A DNA stretch of 64,000 nucleotides from Methanosarcina acetivorans C2A (GTDB taxonomy: Archaea > Halobacteriota > Methanosarcinia > Methanosarcinales > Methanosarcinaceae). A program made the translations under genes and the position numbers. The notes below the pieces were generated by a model. It saw nothing but the letters and a program-made list of their open reading frames with translations, ran no database searches and was not told the DNA's origin. The stretch is from NCBI RefSeq assembly GCF_000007345.1, contig NC_003552.1, positions 5,208,001-5,272,000 of the forward strand, in the 5' to 3' direction. This document shows, in pieces, positions 47,501-57,600 of the stretch (the stretch's first letter is position 1; each line of letters begins with the position of its first letter).

Positions 47501-50500
47501 GCCCCTCTCCCACATTAGCCACGATATAGGGGTAGATATTGGGAAGGTCCCCGAGCAAAATAGGGGACCATTCACTCGTCCTGTTCATCCCGCAGGCCTG
47601 GCCGGGCAGCCATTCATGGGTGCCGTGGGTCCCCATATGGATTATTGCATCCGCCTTGAACTCGTTATTTAACCACATGTAAAAGGCAATGTACTGATGA
47701 GTAGGTGGGGTCTCACTGCTGTGATACAGAGCCTCCTCATCCTGGAAGAATCCTCTTGCAGGCTGAGGCATAAGCCAGACACTTCCGCACCTGACGGCCG
47801 GGAGTACAACATATCTTCCACTACTGTTTTCCCATATCATGGGGCTGGAGTCCATCTCATCGGATTTATTCCAGGGCTCTCCCCATTTTTCTACCACAGA
47901 GGTTTGAAGCTCTTCGGGAAGGGTTTCAAACCATTTGTGGTAGGTTTCTATGGGAACCAGTTCAACACCCCAGTCCTCCCTGTTTTCCACGAGGTTATCG
48001 AGCATACCTTCGGCCCAGGACCCTGCGTTGTAGCCCTGAAGCATTAACCGATCCAGAAGTTCGTCCGAATCTTCAGGGACATAATCTATGTCATAGCCGT
48101 TTTCCTTCATAACCTCAAGAAGTTTACATAGACTTGTTACGCCGTCAAGATAGCTTGCAGTTGCGACATTATCTTTGCCTGAAGGATAGTTGTAATAGAT
48201 TACTACGACTTTCTTTTCGGAATTCTCCTTGCGCTTGAGCTCGGCCCATTTGATGGAGCGGTTCGTAATCCAATCTACCTGGGCAGGCATCGGGACGTAC
48301 TCATAAAAACCGGTGGTACTGTTTTTTTCACTCTCGCCAAGAACAATATATTCGAAGATCCCGTCCATGTCAGGGCTGATAGTTTTGCGGACGACCTGAT
48401 CGGTAGGAATCCCGCGGCTGCTGTCTGCAATGTCCTCATATTCTATTTCTTCAACCACAATACCCCTCAGGACCGAAACATTGAGATTTTCAAGTTCTTC
48501 AATTCCCTGTTCGGGGTTGTTGTAATTTAGCCTGAAACTTTTAAGGGAAATCATGCACTGAACCAGGGGGGCCCCGCTTTCATCACAGTAATACTCCGTG
48601 ATGTTGTCGAAAGTGTCAAAACCTGCAATCACATTACAGTCCCTGTCTTCAAGATCCCGGATCAGGGCATCAACAACTCCGGTATATCCGTTTTGAATGT
48701 CAGTCCTATGGAACCAGATCCCGATGGTGGGCCTTTCAGGGTCATAGCTCCTGTGGCTTTCAGCACCAAGCTCGTACCAGGCAAGGTATGTTGAAGTGTC
48801 CTCAAAATAAAAGGACTCGTTTTCAGAGCCGGGATAATAGAGCCCCACCATCGGGATACTGCTTCCGGAACTTTCGATATATGACCAGTCTCCGGTAAGG
48901 TCCTGGTTCTTGCCGTATGTTTTTGAGAGATAGATCAGCAAGTTCTCGGCGTTTTCGAGCCCTTCATCTGTTTCTGCACTCATATTGAGGAAGTAACTGC
49001 AAAAGGTATTGTTCTCCGAACCGTCGTAAGCATAATCCACATAGTCAGGAGCAAGGGATGGTGGATCAAATGAATAGATATCTATGACTGTCGTCCCGTT
49101 TGCATGTGCTTTTTCTAAATATTCCCCGAGGGCTTCATAGATATCGCTGCTCAACATATCACATACAACAACGTCCTGCATTTCCAAAAGCCCGGATTCT
49201 CCAGCAATTAATGCCTCATCACTCGGGCCTGAACTGCCGTTATATGCATTAAGGTTCAAAAGTTCGATACCGGAGCTATAAGGGTTTGTCTGCTCTGCAA
49301 GTTCAAGGGCAGAGTTGGCTCCATAGCCCAGGTACGCTATATGAACCAGATCCCAGTCATTGGTTATTTCCGGGCGGTTAGCATAGTTTTCCGCAAGATA
49401 GTGCAGGAGGTATTCGGCGTTCTTCTGCCGGACCGTCCCATCAGTGCCCATATAGCGATATAAATTACAAATAGGGTCATCGGCAAGGCCATCGGAAACA
49501 TAATCAAAATAAGAAGGAGTGCCTGAGGAATTGAAGCTTACAAAAGCCGTTCCCTCTGTGTGCGCCTGCCAGAAGGTATCATTCAGGGTCCCGTAGATTG
49601 AAGATGAAAACCGGTCACAGAATATCAGGTCCTGTTCTTCGATCAGTCCGCTTTCTGCTGCTGACAGCAGATCAGCGCTGGGATCTCCGCTACTGTCGTA
49701 TGCCTTGATGTTGGTAAACTCAATCAAATTGCTGTATCGGCTGTTGTTGGCCGCCAGCTCAAGGGCATCGTTTGACTCCGGGCCCAGATACATAATTTTG
49801 ATTTCGTCCAGGTCTTCGAAAGTCCAGTCCTCTGTTAATATCGGGCGGAAGCCGTATTCTTTGGAGAGGTAGATCAACAGGTTTTCCGCGTTGTTTTTTT
49901 CTTCTCCGGTATCGATGCCCATGTTGTCATAGTAATAACCGATAGTAGTATCATAGTCTACCGGTCCCCCAAACTGCCCGGAAGTTGTTTCGTTGGTTTC
50001 ATAAGCATACACATAATTAAAAAAATTTTTCCAGGTCAATGCATGATCCTGGGGCTCAATATTTACAATATAAACTCCAGCGTTGCAGATATCAGAAAAC
50101 AGGTTTGAGTCATAATTGTAAATTGAACTGGAAAGATTATCACAGATCAGGATATCCTGCTCTTCCAGAATCCCGCTCGCGGCTGCAGTTTTCAGTTCGT
50201 CACCGGGGCCGTCTCCTGCCTCGTTGTAAGCTTCAAGGACCTGGAACTCGATATCGTCTCTGTAACGATTTGTTTGGTTTGCCAGTTCCAGAGAAGGGCA
50301 CCCGTTGTGCCCCAGATAAAGGATTTTTATTTTTGCCCAGTCCGCCTGATTAATGAGGCTTACGTTCCATTCGGCAGTGATATCCGACCGGTTTGCATAG
50401 TCCTTTGCAAGGCAGATAAGCAATTTTTCTGCATAATCAAGGCCTGTTCCACTGCCTCCCATTCTGTCATAATAGTAGCGAACAGGGTTTTTTCGCGAGT

Positions 50501-50900
50501 CCCTGTATACATAATCAAAAAATTCGGGCTCATTTTCAGACCGGATATCCACAAAAACGGTTCCGTTGTCATGGGCTCTTTTTAATGCGTCTTCTACACT
50601 ATCATATATGGGACTGTAAAGCATATCGCATAATATAACATCCTGTTCTTCGATAAGCCCGCTTTCAGCTGCATTCAGCAGGGAAGAGCTGGCCGCATAG
50701 GAGGAGCCGTATGCATTGACATTAGTGAAATTTATGTACTCACTATACTCATTCGTAGTGCTGGCTTTTTTCAGGGCGTAATTTTCTCCGTAACCCACAT
50801 ACATTACATTTATCTGATTTTCCGAAGCTGAAACAGCCGGTACAAGCAAAAAAACAAACAGTGCAATTAGTAACAATAAACTGTATTTAATTTTACTCAT
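44544..50900 (-). CDS. cobN: Secreted, membrane-anchored CobN-like chelatase large subunit
   Basis: A 2118-residue member of the CobN/BchH family, the ATP-dependent chelatase subunits that bind the tetrapyrrole ring during cobalt or magnesium insertion. The signal peptide is 1-26 (cut after VSA). Four related segments of about 160 residues (from about 30, 190, 368 and 518; motifs 'YLGYGANSALELA', 'ESGLIEEQDVI.CD') precede the CobN core at about 678-1975. The core has the family motifs GTHGTHEWLPGQACGMN (about 1092), 'PPGPGNDPVSRTDAVPTGRNF', 'GRPRIDIVYVTAGMRDAFP', 'FGGLNLAV' and 'WIEGMMGSGYSGA'. An acidic Ser/Thr linker leads to one transmembrane helix (about 2093-2112) and RRKKL. The export signal and anchor put the chelatase core outside the cell, where ATP is scarce; capturing tetrapyrroles or corrinoids is an alternative role (inference). 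No ChlI/ChlD-type AAA partner is in the window. The symbol denotes the family; the cobaltochelatase activity is unproven. Confidence 0.93.
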   Translation of the reverse strand: MSKIKYSLLLLIALFVFLLVPAVSASENQINVMYVGYGENYALKKASTTNEYSEYINFTNVNAYGSSYAASSSLLNAAESGLIEEQDVILCDMLYSPIYDSVEDALKRAHDNGTVFVDIRSENEPEFFDYVYRDSRKNPVRYYYDRMGGSGTGLDYAEKLLICLAKDYANRSDITAEWNVSLINQADWAKIKILYLGHNGCPSLELANQTNRYRDDIEFQVLEAYNEAGDGPGDELKTAAASGILEEQDILICDNLSSSIYNYDSNLFSDICNAGVYIVNIEPQDHALTWKNFFNYVYAYETNETTSGQFGGPVDYDTTIGYYYDNMGIDTGEEKNNAENLLIYLSKEYGFRPILTEDWTFEDLDEIKIMYLGPESNDALELAANNSRYSNLIEFTNIKAYDSSGDPSADLLSAAESGLIEEQDLIFCDRFSSSIYGTLNDTFWQAHTEGTAFVSFNSSGTPSYFDYVSDGLADDPICNLYRYMGTDGTVRQKNAEYLLHYLAENYANRPEITNDWDLVHIAYLGYGANSALELAEQTNPYSSGIELLNLNAYNGSSGPSDEALIAGESGLLEMQDVVVCDMLSSDIYEALGEYLEKAHANGTTVIDIYSFDPPSLAPDYVDYAYDGSENNTFCSYFLNMSAETDEGLENAENLLIYLSKTYGKNQDLTGDWSYIESSGSSIPMVGLYYPGSENESFYFEDTSTYLAWYELGAESHRSYDPERPTIGIWFHRTDIQNGYTGVVDALIRDLEDRDCNVIAGFDTFDNITEYYCDESGAPLVQCMISLKSFRLNYNNPEQGIEELENLNVSVLRGIVVEEIEYEDIADSSRGIPTDQVVRKTISPDMDGIFEYIVLGESEKNSTTGFYEYVPMPAQVDWITNRSIKWAELKRKENSEKKVVVIYYNYPSGKDNVATASYLDGVTSLCKLLEVMKENGYDIDYVPEDSDELLDRLMLQGYNAGSWAEGMLDNLVENREDWGVELVPIETYHKWFETLPEELQTSVVEKWGEPWNKSDEMDSSPMIWENSSGRYVVLPAVRCGSVWLMPQPARGFFQDEEALYHSSETPPTHQYIAFYMWLNNEFKADAIIHMGTHGTHEWLPGQACGMNRTSEWSPILLGDLPNIYPYIVANVGEGQTAEYRGNALIIDHLTPTMERAGAYAELENLTRLMQEYYGLEMNTQTKVAYQAEIIEEMDSLSLDEELGVNTTELIAYNTTEFDLFVRDVLHQYIEDIEGDYIAYGMHVLSEVPSCNSLDPQEDELTDVIRALLGSSFEANLTNAFYQEYPEGIPENDTKVNNLIWEVIRDGTDVQEAQNLVYGRSDPLVSSDLERGLGYLDSVLEPDDSELFSLVKLIVGEELRADLETAFYSNTTGYPEGIPENDTKPDDLLWKVVCESADSEEAQNQLYGWNNSSVTADLEFGADYKDQILYPHWDELAYMVRSMLGSSFESRVEAAFYSNTTEYPLGVPLTDTKVDRMIREVIVMDSNPEEAQLAVYGTTNDTISEDLLTGLEYKQRLLDSDVELERILSALDGCYIPPGPGNDPVSRTDAVPTGRNFYGINPELYPSEATWKMGKLLAQGLLVDYYEKYGDYPHKVAFSRFGVDFIQDHGTLEAEILYLLGVKPVWDDNGVVQGVELIPEEELLPSYDSSMPGRPRIDIVYVTAGMRDAFPDKIEMVDDAVKLANLAPAGNYPNYVNESTQALYDELYEEYLNETGNATEAAALAETLSTMRCYAVKDGTYELGVSNLVEASGNWDDEEAIAELYLNTMGYAYGSEIWGYESSELFAQNLADVDASVHSSTSNLYDAFDNDDFFQYFGGLNLAVYYLTGEYPEMYVSDTRDADGAEMVTLQEYLSKNLRSTYFNDKWIEGMMGSGYSGASMFSEFVDNVWGWEVTTDLISDEVWENIYETYIDDPEMQEWFDDNSPGSFQSITGRMLEAARKGYWDCDSGTLESLATAYAESVAENGATCCHHTCGNVLLTEFVEGLVSIPGFSQAMEDATTSSELDNKDPTTPSEPEEEENKSHSGSSTGKAEVVSGSGNQTQADISDVGYGTDTSQPVPDTQKTGDSNYIEGYEMQKEAIQKESPSSGMSFSGADIVGVLFVIASLSAIYIGIRRKKL

Positions 50901-50983
50901 GTTATCCCCAAGCGATGTTAATCCCTGGAATCCGGAAGAATATTACCGGGGTCTCAAACACCTTTTTTCCATCTTCGATCATG

Positions 50984-51000
50984 TTGAATATTATATGGAA
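50984..51000 (-). promoter_or_regulatory. Possible TATA box of the CobN-like gene
   Basis: On the minus strand TTCCATATAATATTCAAC lies about 90 bases before the start codon. GGGGAT just before ATG may be the ribosome-binding site. Confidence 0.3.
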
Positions 51001-52190
51001 CCTTGTTACGTGAAAAGTCCAGCAAAGCCAGGTTTCAAAAAATGAAACTGGAAATTTCTCGAGATCTTACAGGGGACAGAAACAAAAGTAACAGACAAGT
51101 GATTCTTCCCAACTTAAAGTGCACAGCCACCTGAGTTTAACATATTTTCAGAGAATTTACAGCCGGAACTTAAGCTAAAAGCCGGAATACCATAAAGCAG
51201 TATCGTCAACCGGTTCCTCTAAAACTATTGACTTGTGTTGAACCATAAGAAAAGAAAATATAAAAAAAGCAGTTTTTGGATCATAAACATTAGTTTTTTA
51301 AGTTACACAGTCAATTTCCTTCCGTCGAATACCCCGTTAGTTTGCTACGAGGATGAAAAATTCTCAAACCAACCGTTGTTAGATAACTGGGTTATTGATA
51401 ATATTTTCGAAGTAATTATTTATAATCACATGGGATTTTTGGGTTTACAGCTATCAGAACATTAATCCAGTATTCACCTTGTTGCAAAAATATTTTCTTA
51501 TGTAAGAGAGCTGGATCATATGTTTACCAGCTTAAAATCGTAGTACATACTTATTGAGTATTCCCAAAAAGATGTAAAAAAAATCAGATTTATTGCATTA
51601 GCTCATCGGTGTGAAGTGATGAAAGCAGCTTCAAAGAGATTTTGATCATATTACCTTTAAGGTTCAAACTTATTATCATTTTTATTAGATTTATATCCTG
51701 TGACTTAGATACGTAATTGTCGGAAGTAGAAGTGTAAGACAGTTAAACTTATTGTAACCACATAGCGAACTTAGAGGGAACAAAAGTTGAGCTTATACTT
51801 CCCAGACGCTTCCTACATAAGTGCCAGTTAAACCCTGTATGAAAAAGGCAGGGAATAACTAATGCATCAGGAGTTTATGCGGAAGAGGCTGAGGATCGGT
51901 ATTTTCCGCATGAACTCTAATCCCCTTCGTTGGTCATCGGTTAAGCATTAAATTCTCTTTCTTGTAAACCCACTTTTCGCAGTATTTTTCGTATAATCAT
52001 TATTTTTCTTGCCATCGATTTTCGTCCTAACATGAATTTATTGGATTTCTGTGCAGGAGTCAAAAATAGCTATATGGTGTATTCAGAGACCAAAAAACGT
52101 AGTATTCAATTTTTATCAAAATCTTCTCTGTTTCTTTTTTTCAGTTTTCATGGGCAAGGTTGGCAAGGTTCATACTGAGTAGATAGTTAT
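51001..52190. other. Gene-poor region with two minor hairpins
   Basis: Low-complexity AT-rich DNA without a supported gene. AACCCTGTATGAAAAAGGCA (51831-51850) extends to a CCCTG/CAGGG hairpin with a loop like that of the leader elements and may be a far-decayed copy. ATGCGGAA (51877-51884) and TTCCGCAT (51904-51911) form a perfect inverted repeat. Neither can be assigned a function. Confidence 0.4.
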
Positions 52191-52193
52191 GGA

Positions 52194-52601
52194 TTGAATT
52201 CTGTTATGGGCCTATATTCCGCAGTATTTTTTGAGAAACAATATTCTCCCGATAGCGTTTTTCAAAAATCCTCAAAAAAGAGAACCAAACTGAGAAAATG
52301 GTGCAGATACGAACATGAACGCAGCATGTTTGCTGCAAACATCGATTGGCATGAAAAACTCCGAGTTAGGGCTGCAAGTCTGTACCATTCCTGACGATTT
52401 ATCAGGAAATGAGAATTGCAGGTGGAGAATATGTTCATTGTAACACGAAGAACACCATTAAAGCAGTTAATGAACCTGTCAGAGAATACTGAGGCGTATG
52501 CCCTTTAAGAGAGCTCATCATGGATCATGAATCATGGATCATGGAAGGGAGTTCGGAGCTCACAGAACCAATAAGAATGATTCATGGGATCGTGAGTTTA
52601 A
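52194..52601 (+). pseudogene. Degenerate IS481-like (rve integrase core) transposase
   Basis: Fragments in shifting frames read RYEHERSMFAANIDWHE (first catalytic Asp region), GGEYVHCNTKNTIKAVNE, then LRELIMDH and, after a 15-bp tandem duplication near 52509-52538 (ATCATGGATCATG twice), FGAHRTNKNDSWDREFK (second Asp region). This order and these motifs match DDE/rve transposases common in Methanosarcina. Several frameshifts and stops, and the missing C-terminal part with the catalytic Glu, show it is dead. No terminal repeats were identified. Confidence 0.7.
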
Positions 52602-52835
52602 AATAGATTGCCAATAGAAGCAAAATTCAGAATCGGAGGGGATTGTTTGGGTGGTGAAAAGATAGACAAAAGGAAAAAAGTTTCAAGGTAAAATGATTTC
52701 AGGACAAAACAAAAATAGTTCCATGAATTTTTTTTCAAAATATTGGGCAAAATTTGGAAATGGGATCGAAACAAGCAATGGCTCCTTTGTTGAAGTCCCC
52801 AATCTTCCTTATCATTCTCACATTTTCGGGATAAC

Positions 52836-52955
52836 GGTTAGCCTGCCGCTTCAAGGAGGTCCGAATTCCTTTCCCGGACACACCCTAATCTGGACGTGAC
52901 CGAGATTCCGCACAGGCTAACCAAACCCCTATGAAAACATAGGAGAAATAAGATT
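52836..52955 (+). ncRNA. Orphan structured leader element
   Basis: GGTTAGCCTG (52836-52845) and CAGGCTAACC (52913-52922) are perfect complements enclosing CTTCAAGGAGGTCCGAATTCC and GAGATTCCGC. GTCC also pairs with GGAC. The terminal hairpin CCTATGAAAACATAGG has a perfect 6-bp stem and holds AGGAG. It has the sequence and layout of the leader elements, but the following ATG (52956) opens a frame of only nine codons. Confidence 0.7.
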
Positions 52956-52985
52956 ATGAAATCAGGAAATATAAAATTTTCGTAA
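52956..52985 (+). pseudogene. Nine-codon remnant behind the orphan leader
   Basis: ATG follows AGGAG at normal spacing and reads MKSGNIKFS then TAA. No continuation resembling a signal peptide or surface protein is found downstream, so the original gene appears to have been deleted or replaced. Confidence 0.35.
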
Positions 52986-52989
52986 CTAA

Positions 52990-53890
52990 CAGTAATTCCG
53001 ACTGTCCTTGATAGAGTCATAAAAGTAGATAATGGCCAGCCATCATAAAAATTTCAGCGCAAAACTTCGCATTTCAGAAATATCCTCCAACTTTTGGGGA
53101 CATTTCATCAAAACTATAACATGTTAAATTGTCGGAGAGCAGTAGGGATGAAGGAGGAGTCTATTCAAGTCGAACAATTCCATAAGTTACGAAAACTATT
53201 CTCCCATCCTGTGCTTTTATTATGAAAATGCAACTATAGTTAAAGTTACATCTTACCCTCCATACGAGTTATGAATTTTGATTTAGAATAATAAATTGTT
53301 AACATGACATAGATTGTTAACCTGACTTTGACAGTCCTCACTAACATGCTCATTTCATGGATTCAGCTTCTTCAAGCGTGATGTGCTACACAGCTTTGTA
53401 CAATGTCATACTTGAAATATTTCTAGTGCATCGATTCCAAAATAGATCCATTGGTTAATAGAAAATTCATTGATCAATAGATCTATGCAAAACAAAGGCT
53501 TATGAACGTGCTTTGGTATCACAGTACCAGTTCATCGATTCTTGATTAATTCTTCTTTCTTTTAGACTATGATTCTTCCAGGCATTTCGTCCCTTTCTTC
53601 CAGTTTATATTTTCCATATAAGAATGACTGGATATTCATCAATCTGATCTATATGTTGACTAATTCATTCCCTTAATTCATGTACTGATTCGACTCTTAA
53701 ACTGGCCAAAGTGTGGAAAAATTAAACCACCATTGAAAATAATGCCGTATATATGATTCAAAATCCGGTTTTTTCAGTACTAAAAATACTGTAAAGTTAG
53801 GGGACTGAATAAAATAGGGAAAGAAAAAATCCCGAAGAACTCTCTAATTTTTTTCGCAATTGGGGATATCGTTGTTAGTAATAAAGCTAA
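52990..53890. other. Intergenic region without a supported gene
   Basis: AT-rich, with many stop codons in all frames that I followed. I see no RNA gene, repeat array or conserved leader motif until the promoter at about 53.9 kb. Confidence 0.5.
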
Positions 53891-53895
53891 GGGTC

Positions 53896-53919
53896 ATTAG
53901 CCAAATATTTTTATCTGTA
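53896..53919 (+). promoter_or_regulatory. Putative promoter (BRE/TATA-like)
   Basis: ATTAGCCAAATATTTTTATC, the most diverged of six copies, 153 bases before the first leader element of the 54.6-60.1 kb gene. Confidence 0.5.
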
Positions 53920-54072
53920 AGAAAGCTTAACAGTTAACTGTTTGAGAAAGATATATTCGACAAATTCCTAAACTTAAAAAATGAATTTTCATTCCAACTC
54001 TTGAAGGTACAGGTAAAAAATTTCGGAAACAGAAAAATTTCCGGAACAGTCTTTCCAAATCCTTCAAAAAAC

Positions 54073-54191
54073 CGGTTGTTCCAAACGCTTCGAAAAGGTC
54101 CGAAACCTCATCCTTTCGCAGCCTGATGCCTGAAGTGCAGAAGGCATTCTTTCGTATAGGACAACCGCCAACCCCATGAAAACAGAGGAGG
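54073..54191 (+). ncRNA. Structured 5' leader element, first type, divergent copy
   Basis: CGGTTGTTCC (54073-54082) pairs with GGACAACCG (54159-54167). The inner base pairs differ from the TCTG/CAGA of other copies on both strands, so pairing is kept by compensating changes. GGTCCGAAACCT and CTTTCG are kept. It ends in CCCCATGAAAACAGAGGAGG. Confidence 0.65.
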
Positions 54192-54240
54192 TCTCAAAAA
54201 GATAAGAAACTACTGAACATATTTTTTTACTTTACACGGC

Positions 54241-54326
54241 TCCATGTCCAAAAGTTTCCTCTAATAAAAAGGATGTTTGGCGCTCCATGTCCAAATTTTT
54301 CCTCTAATAAAAAGGATGTTTGGCAT
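54241..54326 (+). repeat. Direct tandem duplication of 43 bp
   Basis: Two units beginning TCCATGTCCAAA and ending AAAAAGGATGTTTGG lie head to tail between the two leader elements, differing at only a few positions. No other leader in the window has this duplication. Confidence 0.8.
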
Positions 54327-54477
54327 GCCTCCGGGAAAAATTTGACGAACATTAAACGTCTTTACCGAAACGGGAATACATTATATTTTTTTGGATTTTT
54401 AATTCCATATTCAAGTAGGAAAATATAAAATTCAAAAGAAGTCAAAAAAAGCAAAGTAGAAAAAAGAAAAAGATTAA

Positions 54478-54613
54478 CAGGCCGCCTCTGCTCCCTTCAA
54501 AGGTCCGAAAAGCTCTTGAAGTAGAAAACTTTGCCCGATCAAAAAATTCCTTAATTTTCAGGCAATCTTGGATTTCCGCGCAGACCGGCTGAACCCTATG
54601 AGAAAATAGGAGA
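54478..54613 (+). ncRNA. Structured 5' leader element, second type, of the 54.6-60.1 kb gene
   Basis: The inner helix is TCTGC/GCAGA (3' strand 54580-54584), a compensated change from CCTGC/GCAGG. The outer helix is GGCCG/CGGCT. GGTCCGA pairs with TTGGATT through G-U pairs. It ends in CCCTATGAGAAAATAGGAG. Confidence 0.7.
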
Positions 54614-54622
54614 AACTAAAAT

Positions 54623-57600
54623 ATGAACAAACATACATTGAAAATATTTCTGATTTGTCTAACATTGCTCCTGGTGACGGCTGCTCAGCCGGTACTGGGC
54701 TCCGACTGGGCTCAGTTCCAGAGAGATGTCTATAACACAGGTGTAACTGCAGACAGGGCCCCTATAACGGACCCTATGAACTCCACACTTTCCTGGGAGT
54801 ATAAACTGGGAGCAAACGTTGATTCGGCTCCTATAGTGGCCGGAGACATGATGTATGCTCTGGCGGGTAACAATCACATCTATGCTTTTAACAGGACCAC
54901 AGGCGAACTTGTCTGGGAAGAATCCACAAGTGGGAGTCTCGGCTTCCTTATCGGGAACGCAGCAGTTGGAAACGGAACAGTCTTTGTGCCAACGTCCAAT
55001 GGGAAGATTTTTGCTTTTGACGCGCAAACAGGTAGCCCAAAGTGGAATAAAACCGTAAGCAGCTACACATATAATCAGATTGATACTCCTATTACTTATT
55101 CTGACGGCAAAATCTACTTCGGGGAAGCAATGGGACAATCCCGCAATTATTTCTGCCTGGACGAAAACGGCAACCAAGTCTGGAGCCGCCCTGCAACGAC
55201 TAAAGTAAGCAGTCAGGGGCCCTACTATTGGGCAGGAGCTACAGTAATCGGGGACTACCTCGTTTATGGAGACAATGATGGACACATTGTTTCCGTGAAT
55301 AAGGATACTGGAACTGACATTGCTGAAATAAATGTCTCTGAAGAGTTCGGGGTAGACTGTAAAGAAATCCGATCCTCAATCCTTTATGTTGAAGACCTGG
55401 GAAGAGTCTACTTCACGTCTACGGGAGGATACTGCTTTGCTCTTGGTTTTAACCCTGCCGACGGGACCTTTAAGACATCCGACAAACACAGTGTAAACAT
55501 TGCCTATACCTCTACCACAACTCCTGCCTATTACAACGGAAGAATCTACATAGGTTCGGGAGAAATAATGAAAGCCAATGGAAATGGGGTTTATTGCCTT
55601 GATGCCGATCTGACCGGCGTGATCTGGAATTACCCTGTTGGCGGCACAGGTCTAGTTCAGTCTTCCCCGGCAATCTCCACATACTACGACAATGGGGACG
55701 GAGAAGTCTACATATACTTCACGGTAAACGCAAAACCCATAGGGGGCGTGTACTGTCTCAAGGACTTACCAGGTTCAACGAGCCCTGAACTTGTCTGGAG
55801 TTACGTCGAAAGTGGCAAAACAGACTTTTCTCTTCCGGGAGTCGCAATCTCTGATGGCTGGGTCTATTACGGAACCGACAACAAATACATCTTCGGACTC
55901 ACAACTCCTGATTTGCAGGTTCCTGAAGCACCTACCGCTGACTTCAGCGCGACACCCGTTTCTGGAGAAGCACCTCTAACTGTCAGCTTCACCGATCTTT
56001 CCATGGGCGATGGAATTACCACCTGGGCATGGGACTTTGATTCCGACGGAAACGTGGACTCAAGCGAACAGAACCCAAGCTATACCTATAACGATGCAGG
56101 TAGCTATACCGTTAAACTGACTGTCAGCAACGAAAACGGTAGTGATGTCCTGGAAATTCCGGAAATGATCACAGTTAAAGAAACTGTAGTTTCCGACGAT
56201 ACATGGTACCAGTTCCACAAAGACGCACAGCACAGCGGGTATAGTAGCTCTGATGCTCCTGACAGCGCTGACCTTGCATGGATTGCCGAGCCTCTTAATA
56301 ATACGTATTCCCTTGTTCCGAGTTCAAGCGTGGTTATTGCCGAAGGAATGGTCTTCGGGCTCTGCAACGGCCCTGTCGATGACTATGGTAACCCTCTGAC
56401 TTCCGAGGGCCAGCTTGTTGCCTTTGACGAGAACACGGGAGAAGAAATCTGGAATGTAACCGTTATGGCTCCGGAATGGGGTTCATGGTCATGTCCTGCT
56501 TACGATGATGGAAAGGTTTTCGCATCTGCAGGGAAAAACACTTACTGTGTAAATGCTTCCACCGGAGATATCATCTGGACATTCCAGAACCCGAGTGAAC
56601 TTGCATCATGTAACGGCGGCCCTTCAATAGGAGATGGAAAGGTATTTGCCAGCGACTGGGACGGAGGAAATTATTACTGTCTTGATGAAAACACGGGAGA
56701 ACTTCTGTGGACTTTCAAGATAGATGGGCTCTATGCACAGTCTACTCCTGCTTACAAAGATGACAGGGTATATCTTTCAGGATGGACTACCGTAAATGCA
56801 GTCTACTGCGTAAATGCAACCACTGGAGAACTGATATGGGAAAATGAAGAGTTATCAAGCAACCCGTGCGGGTCCATAACAGTTACCGAGGAAGGGCTCT
56901 ACCTTTCTATTTACAGTTTCGGGACAGAGGATGGGTTCTACAAGCTTGACCTGACCGACGGACATGAAATATGGGGAAGACCCGATATACCCCCTACGGA
57001 TTCAACACCAGCTGTGGTAAATGGAAAAGTCTATTTGTCGGCGGGTACGGCAGGATACAGTGACCTCAATACCTATTGCCTGAATGCCTCTGACGGGAAA
57101 ACAATATGGGTAACTGATTCTTCTGAGAATATAGGAGACTGGGTATGTTCACCTGCTGTTGCGGATGGAAAAGTCTTTACAGGAGGGGCAGCTGAAGGAC
57201 TTTTTACTGGCTCTTCAACACTCTATGCTTTTGATGCAGAAACAGGAGCAGTGATCTGGAGTTATAAAGGCTGTGGAGGCTCACCGGCAGTTGCAGACGA
57301 TATGGTATTCAGTACAGGAAGCGGAAAACTTTACGCTTTCAAAGAAGCAGAAGTACTTCTCCCTGAAGCAAAATTCAGCTCCAATGTGAGTTCAGGAGAA
57401 GCTCCCCTGACTGTCGGCTTCACCGACGAATCAACTGGAGAAGGCATCACAGCCTGGGAATGGGACTTTGACAACGACGGAAACGTGGATTCCATTGAGC
57501 AGAACCCGATCCATACTTATGACAATGCAGGCAGTTACACTGTCAACCTCACCGTGACCAGTGCAGAGGGAAGCGATTCCGAGGTGAAGGATGCATATAT

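Noticed and set aside
51235-51465. 76-codon ORF beginning at TTG
   Set aside because: It has no ribosome-binding site, no recognisable family, and AT-rich composition like the surrounding noncoding DNA.
51780-51920. Group II intron 3' end
   Set aside because: The hairpins at 51833 and 51877 briefly suggested an intron domain, but no domain V/VI consensus or reverse transcriptase fragment could be found.
54241-54326. CRISPR-like repeat pair
   Set aside because: Two directly adjacent 43-bp units without spacers are a simple tandem duplication, and no cas genes are present.
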